Positions 60,613 to 64,000 of a stretch of DNA of 64,000 nt are shown in pieces. The DNA lies in NCBI RefSeq assembly GCF_051535215.1, contig NZ_JBPPLY010000002.1, forward strand, positions 1 to 64,000. The letters are read 5' to 3'. The notes under the pieces were generated by a model. It made no database searches. It was not told where the DNA came from and worked only from the letters and a program-made list of their open reading frames with translations. Numbering within the stretch: the first letter of the stretch is position 1; the number at the start of each line of letters is the position of its first letter. The DNA is from Nitrobacter sp051535215 (GTDB taxonomy: Bacteria; Pseudomonadota; Alphaproteobacteria; Rhizobiales; Xanthobacteraceae). The translations under genes were made by a program, and so were the position numbers.

Positions 60613-61488
60613 TCAACAGTCGTATGAAAGGGCAACGGACTTCAGGTATTCGCCGTAGCTGCTCTTTGCGTTCTTGTCGGCGGCTTTCTCGAATGCCTGA
60701 AGCGAGATGTAGCCCTGACGCAGCGCGATCTCCTCGGGACAGGCGATGCGTAAACCCTGGCGCTGCTCCAGAATCTGAACGAAGTGGCTGGCCTCGACGA
60801 GTGAGGAGTGCGTACCGGTGTCGAGCCAGGCAAAACCGCGCCCGAGCACCTCGACATAGAGGTTTCCGCGCTCGAGATAGACGTTGTTGACGTCTGTGAT
60901 CTCGATCTCGCCGCGTGCGGAGGGTTTGATGCGGGCCGCGATCTCGACGACGTCGTTATCGTAAAAATAGAGTCCGGTGACGGCTATGTTGGATTTCGGT
61001 CGCTTCGGCTTCTCCTCGATGGAGAGCGCGCGTCCGGTGTCGTCGAGTTCGACAACCCCGTATTGTTCGGGAGCGTTGACAATATAGCCGAACACGGTAG
61101 CCCCATTGTTGCGGGAGGCCGCCGTCGATAACATGCCCGGCAGCCCGTGGCCGTAGAAAATGTTATCACCCAATACTAGCGCGACCGAGTCCGAGCCGAT
61201 AAAGTCGCGGCCCACGATAAAAGCATCCGCCAGGCCGCGCGGTGTTTCCTGCGTGGCATAGGCAAACCGCATGCCGATCTCGCTGCCGTCGCCCAGCAGG
61301 CGGTGAAACAGCGGCTCGTCTTGCGGCGTCGAAATAATAAGAATCTCGCGGATGCCGCTCAGCATCAACGTCGAGAGTGGATAGTAGATCATTGGCTTGT
61401 CGAAGACGGGCAGGAGCTGCTTTGAGACGACCGTCGTCACCGGGTAAAGGCGCGAGCCCGTCCCGCCGGCAAGAATAATCCCCTTCAT
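60613..61488 (-). CDS. rfbA: glucose-1-phosphate thymidylyltransferase
   Basis: Makes dTDP-glucose, the first step of the rhamnose pathway. KGIILAGGTGSRLYPVT, the lysine of SKQLLPVFDKPMIYYPLS, and GDNIFYGHGLP. 291 residues. First gene of the minus-strand rmlA-rmlB-ugd operon; shares an A/T-rich divergent promoter region with rfbC. Confidence 0.97.
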   Translation of the reverse strand: MKGIILAGGTGSRLYPVTTVVSKQLLPVFDKPMIYYPLSTLMLSGIREILIISTPQDEPLFHRLLGDGSEIGMRFAYATQETPRGLADAFIVGRDFIGSDSVALVLGDNIFYGHGLPGMLSTAASRNNGATVFGYIVNAPEQYGVVELDDTGRALSIEEKPKRPKSNIAVTGLYFYDNDVVEIAARIKPSARGEIEITDVNNVYLERGNLYVEVLGRGFAWLDTGTHSSLVEASHFVQILEQRQGLRIACPEEIALRQGYISLQAFEKAADKNAKSSYGEYLKSVALSYDC

Positions 61489-61508
61489 GGCCCCTCACAT
61501 ATATCGGC

Positions 61509-61549
61509 GATAACATAACATATAGTGTTAAGTTCGCAAGTTTGTTATC
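61509..61549. promoter_or_regulatory. A/T-rich divergent promoter region with inverted repeat
   Basis: GATAACA at 61509-61515 and TGTTATC at 61543-61549 are inverted, enclosing AACATATAGTGTT. The 104-base region between rfbA and rfbC is far more A/T-rich than its surroundings, as expected for shared promoters. Confidence 0.5.
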
Positions 61550-61592
61550 AATGAGGAGCTGGCATAAGTTAATAAATTCAAAGTGACATGAA

Positions 61593-62147
61593 ATGAATGT
61601 TATTGAGACGGACGTTCCTGACGTCATCATCATCGAGCCGCGACTGTTCGGCGACCAGCGCGGTTTTTTTCTCGAAACCTATCAATTCCTCCGTTACGCC
61701 GAGTACGGCGTCAGACGTCCGTTCATCCAGGACAACCTGTCCCGCTCCGCCCGTGGCGTGCTGCGCGGTCTTCACCTGCAAAATCCGCTGACCCAGGGAA
61801 AACTGGTGACCGTACTGCGCGGCAAGGTGCTGGATGTCGCAGTCGACGTGCGCGTCGGCAGTCCGAATTTCGGGCGTCACGTTGCCGTCGAACTGAGTGA
61901 AGAAAACAGGCGCCAGCTCTGGGTCCCCCGAGGCTTCGCGCACGGCTTCGTCGTTCTCTCCGAGACCGCTGACTTCTTTTACAAATGCGACGATCTCTAC
62001 AGTCCGAAGGACGAGCTCTCGATTCGCTGGAACGATCCCGCGATCGGCGTCGACTGGGGCGTGGAGGCTCCATCGTTGTCGGCCAAGGACGCGGAGGCGC
62101 CGCTGCTGGCCGAGGTCAAGAACCTACCGGTCTATGGGCAGGTCTGA
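61593..62147 (+). CDS. rfbC: dTDP-4-dehydrorhamnose 3,5-epimerase
   Basis: Third rhamnose step, a cupin epimerase. Catalytic H61 (VLRGLHLQNP), DQRGFFLETY, and FAHGFVVLSETADFFYKCDD. 184 residues. Weak ribosome site. Overlaps rfbD by one base (TGATG). Confidence 0.96.
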   Translation: MNVIETDVPDVIIIEPRLFGDQRGFFLETYQFLRYAEYGVRRPFIQDNLSRSARGVLRGLHLQNPLTQGKLVTVLRGKVLDVAVDVRVGSPNFGRHVAVELSEENRRQLWVPRGFAHGFVVLSETADFFYKCDDLYSPKDELSIRWNDPAIGVDWGVEAPSLSAKDAEAPLLAEVKNLPVYGQV

Positions 62148-63061
62148 TGCGGATCTTGTTGACAGGCGCCAGCGGTCAGGTCGGCGGGGCGCTGCGGTCG
62201 TTGCTGGAAAAGGGCGGCACGCTGATTACTCCCTCACGCGCCGAATTCGATCTGTCAAAGCCGGAGACGCTTGCGAAGACGCTCGACTCTTTCAGACCCG
62301 ACCTCATCGTCAATCCCGCGGCCTATACCGCGGTGGACCGCGCCGAGGACGAGCGGGAGCTTGCTTTCCGGATCAATGCCGAGGCGCCTGCCACGATCGC
62401 GGCGTGGGCCGCACGTCAGCGTGTGCCGCTGGTGCATTTCTCGACCGATTATGTCTTCGATGGAACAGAAGACGGGCCGTGGCGCGAGGATAGTCGCACA
62501 GGCCCGCTTTCGGTCTATGGCGCGAGCAAGCTCGCCGGGGACCTCGCCATACGGTCCGCTGGCGGACCGCATCTGATCGCGCGCACCTCGTGGGTTTACG
62601 CCGCGGGCGGAGCCAATTTCCTGCGCACCATCGCGCGGCTCGCCGGCGAACGCGAGGATCTCCGCATCGTCGCCGATCAGGTGGGCGCGCCGACCACCGC
62701 AAGCGCAATCGCCGATGCCATTGCCGGCATCGTGCTGCCGAATGCGACGAATCTCGAACGGTCGTTCGCGCGCAGCGGCGGTATCGTCAATCTCGCTTGC
62801 ACCGGCGAGACCAGTTGGCACGGCTTCGCCAGCGCCATCGTCGCGGGGCTGAAGTCGCGCGGCATGAAGCTCGCAGTCAAGACGATCACCCCGATTGCAA
62901 CGGCGGATTTCCCGACGAAGGCCATACGGCCCGGCAATTCGAGGCTCGATCTGTCGCGTCTGAAGGACCGGTTCGGAGTGACTACGCCGGCCTGGCAGGA
63001 TGCATTATCGGCGGAGCTTGATAATTTTGTCACCTTGCAACGCGAGCGTGCGGGTTACTAA
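62147..63061 (+). CDS. rfbD: dTDP-4-dehydrorhamnose reductase
   Basis: Final, NAD(P)H-dependent step to dTDP-L-rhamnose. MRILLTGASGQVGGAL, VNPAAYTAVDRAEDE, FSTDYVFDG, and the SDR YxxxK in YGASKLAG. 304 residues. Translationally coupled to rfbC; converges with the glycosyltransferase gene 15 bases away. Confidence 0.96.
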   Translation: MRILLTGASGQVGGALRSLLEKGGTLITPSRAEFDLSKPETLAKTLDSFRPDLIVNPAAYTAVDRAEDERELAFRINAEAPATIAAWAARQRVPLVHFSTDYVFDGTEDGPWREDSRTGPLSVYGASKLAGDLAIRSAGGPHLIARTSWVYAAGGANFLRTIARLAGEREDLRIVADQVGAPTTASAIADAIAGIVLPNATNLERSFARSGGIVNLACTGETSWHGFASAIVAGLKSRGMKLAVKTITPIATADFPTKAIRPGNSRLDLSRLKDRFGVTTPAWQDALSAELDNFVTLQRERAGY

Positions 63062-63076
63062 CCTTTCGGCACCTCG

Positions 63077-64000
63077 TCAAAACCCCAACGGTAAATCGTG
63101 CCCACGTGGCGGACTGTTGTAGCGAGCGTTCCGTCGCCCGGGCGGCCAGGCCAGGCCGCCATATGGAATGCCGTCGCGCGACAGTTGCGGATTGTAGGCT
63201 GGATCATCGTTGAGCACCTCGCCCCAGCGTGCGCGCAGCAGGTTGAGTTCATGTTCGAACCGGTCTCGCCGGTCGGCGCGGTTATCGTTACCCCGGCTGG
63301 CGGACTCGGCGTGAATCAGCTTCGCGTGCGGCGTAAAGACGATGCGTTTGCCGGCCTCGCGCAGGCGCAGGCAATAGTCGACGTCGTTGAACGCCACGGC
63401 GAAGCGGTTTTCGTCCATTCCGCCGACCGCAAGATAATCGTTTCGCCGGGTTGCAAGGCAGGCCGCAGTCACCGCGCTGCATTCGTGCGCCACGAGGAGC
63501 TGATCGAGAAAGCCGGGGTCATCGCTGACTCGGTCTGTGCATGCGTGCGCAACTGAAAAGTTCATGCCCAGCACCACGCCGCCGTGCTGAACGACGCCGC
63601 CGGGCAAGGTCAGCAGCGCACCGACTGCGCCGACGTCCGGTTCACCCAGGCGTGTCAGCATCTCCTCGAGCCAGTCATCGGAGCTTGCCTCGATGTCATT
63701 GTTGAGGAGGCAGAGAATGTCGGTATCGACTTGTGCGGCGGCGCGATTGTTGAGGCGTGCGAAATTGAACGGCCCCTCGATCCGTAATGTCCGGACGCCG
63801 CGTCGTGGCAGATCGGCAAGAAAGTCGATCGTTTCCGGATGGGCGCTGTCATTATCGACGACGAGGATATCAGCGCGACAGCGTCTGATCGCGGGTGCAA
63901 TGCTGTCGAGGCACGCGCGCAGCAGCGATACGCGGTCGCGCGTCGGGATGATCACGGTCGTCCGCTGTCGCGCGAAGGGTCGCCTGATTCGAACCGCGGG
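63077..64000 (-). CDS. family 2 glycosyltransferase, 5' end outside the window
   Basis: Partial: the frame is open to the window edge and VIIPTRDR is only the first strand of the GT2 domain, so the true start lies beyond. DILVVDNDSAH, LLNNDIEASSDDWLEEM (the DxD-like region) and FNDVDYCLRLREAG are diagnostic of rhamnosyl-type GT2 enzymes. It likely uses a nucleotide sugar made by the adjacent rml/ugd genes. Convergent with rfbD. Confidence 0.88.
   Translation of the reverse strand, partial: PAVRIRRPFARQRTTVIIPTRDRVSLLRACLDSIAPAIRRCRADILVVDNDSAHPETIDFLADLPRRGVRTLRIEGPFNFARLNNRAAAQVDTDILCLLNNDIEASSDDWLEEMLTRLGEPDVGAVGALLTLPGGVVQHGGVVLGMNFSVAHACTDRVSDDPGFLDQLLVAHECSAVTAACLATRRNDYLAVGGMDENRFAVAFNDVDYCLRLREAGKRIVFTPHAKLIHAESASRGNDNRADRRDRFEHELNLLRARWGEVLNDDPAYNPQLSRDGIPYGGLAWPPGRRNARYNSPPRGHDLPLGF

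Noticed and set aside
63980..64000. GGTTCGAATC on the minus strand, resembling a tRNA T-loop
   Set aside because: The flanking bases do not form a T-stem and it lies inside the glycosyltransferase reading frame.
1..64000. CRISPR arrays, prophage or classical IS elements
   Set aside because: No regularly spaced direct repeats, phage genes or transposase genes are seen.

Overview
The window is high-GC chromosomal DNA of an alphaproteobacterium. Gene content, protein style and the dispersed palindromic repeats point to the Bradyrhizobium / Rhodopseudomonas / Nitrobacter / Afipia family; the genus cannot be fixed by eye. Almost everything is core housekeeping. I see no rRNA, no tRNA, no CRISPR array, no prophage and no classical insertion sequence.

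Layout. 0-5 kb: rRNA pseudouridine synthase and rsmD, converging on a DUF1801 gene and mutL. 5-9 kb: a small ribbon-helix-helix protein, a two-gene GMC/Tat dehydrogenase, a VOC protein and arfB. 9-18 kb: three tiled palindromic elements, an M16 peptidase pair, lspA-ileS, ribF and a CheY-like regulator. 18-25 kb: a HAD protein, a degenerate EAL protein, an omega-aminotransferase, an orphan TadE/TadG pair and a DUF559 gene flanked by inverted palindromes. 25-32 kb: hisS with an A/T-rich internal patch, small secreted proteins, RNase T2, rlmJ, cold-shock protein and an outer-membrane beta-barrel. 32-38 kb: uvrC, pgsA-moaD-moaE-prmB and a MATE exporter. 38-47 kb: ilvE divergent from a petP-petR-histidine-kinase operon, then rocD, an ALDH7-type dehydrogenase, proC and YbjN. 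47-57 kb: rplY-pth-ychF, DUF4282, two MaoC hydratases, a 50-residue membrane protein, ubiK, lgt-midA-pgeF, a lipoprotein and prs. 57-64 kb: a surface-polysaccharide block (rmlA-rmlB-ugd plus an unknown Rossmann-like gene, divergent rmlC-rmlD, and a GT2 glycosyltransferase cut by the window end).

How genes work together. Translation and RNA: RluB-like enzyme, RsmD, RlmJ, PrmB, IleS, HisS, L25, Pth, ArfB, YchF. Envelope: LspA and Lgt (lipoprotein maturation), PgsA, PgeF, OMP, MATE. DNA repair: MutL with the endonuclease motif, UvrC. RocD, ProC and the ALDH7 enzyme surround pyrroline-5-carboxylate/semialdehyde chemistry. The rml and ugd genes supply dTDP-rhamnose and UDP-glucuronate.

Most unusual observations: palindromic elements bounded by CTAG that tile edge to edge and often supply the TAG stop codon of the neighbouring gene; a DUF559 nuclease-like gene sandwiched between inverted palindromes, with a gene-less twin about 8 kb away; nine GANTC (CcrM) sites in 177 bp of the large gap before rplY; and a compositionally foreign patch inside hisS.
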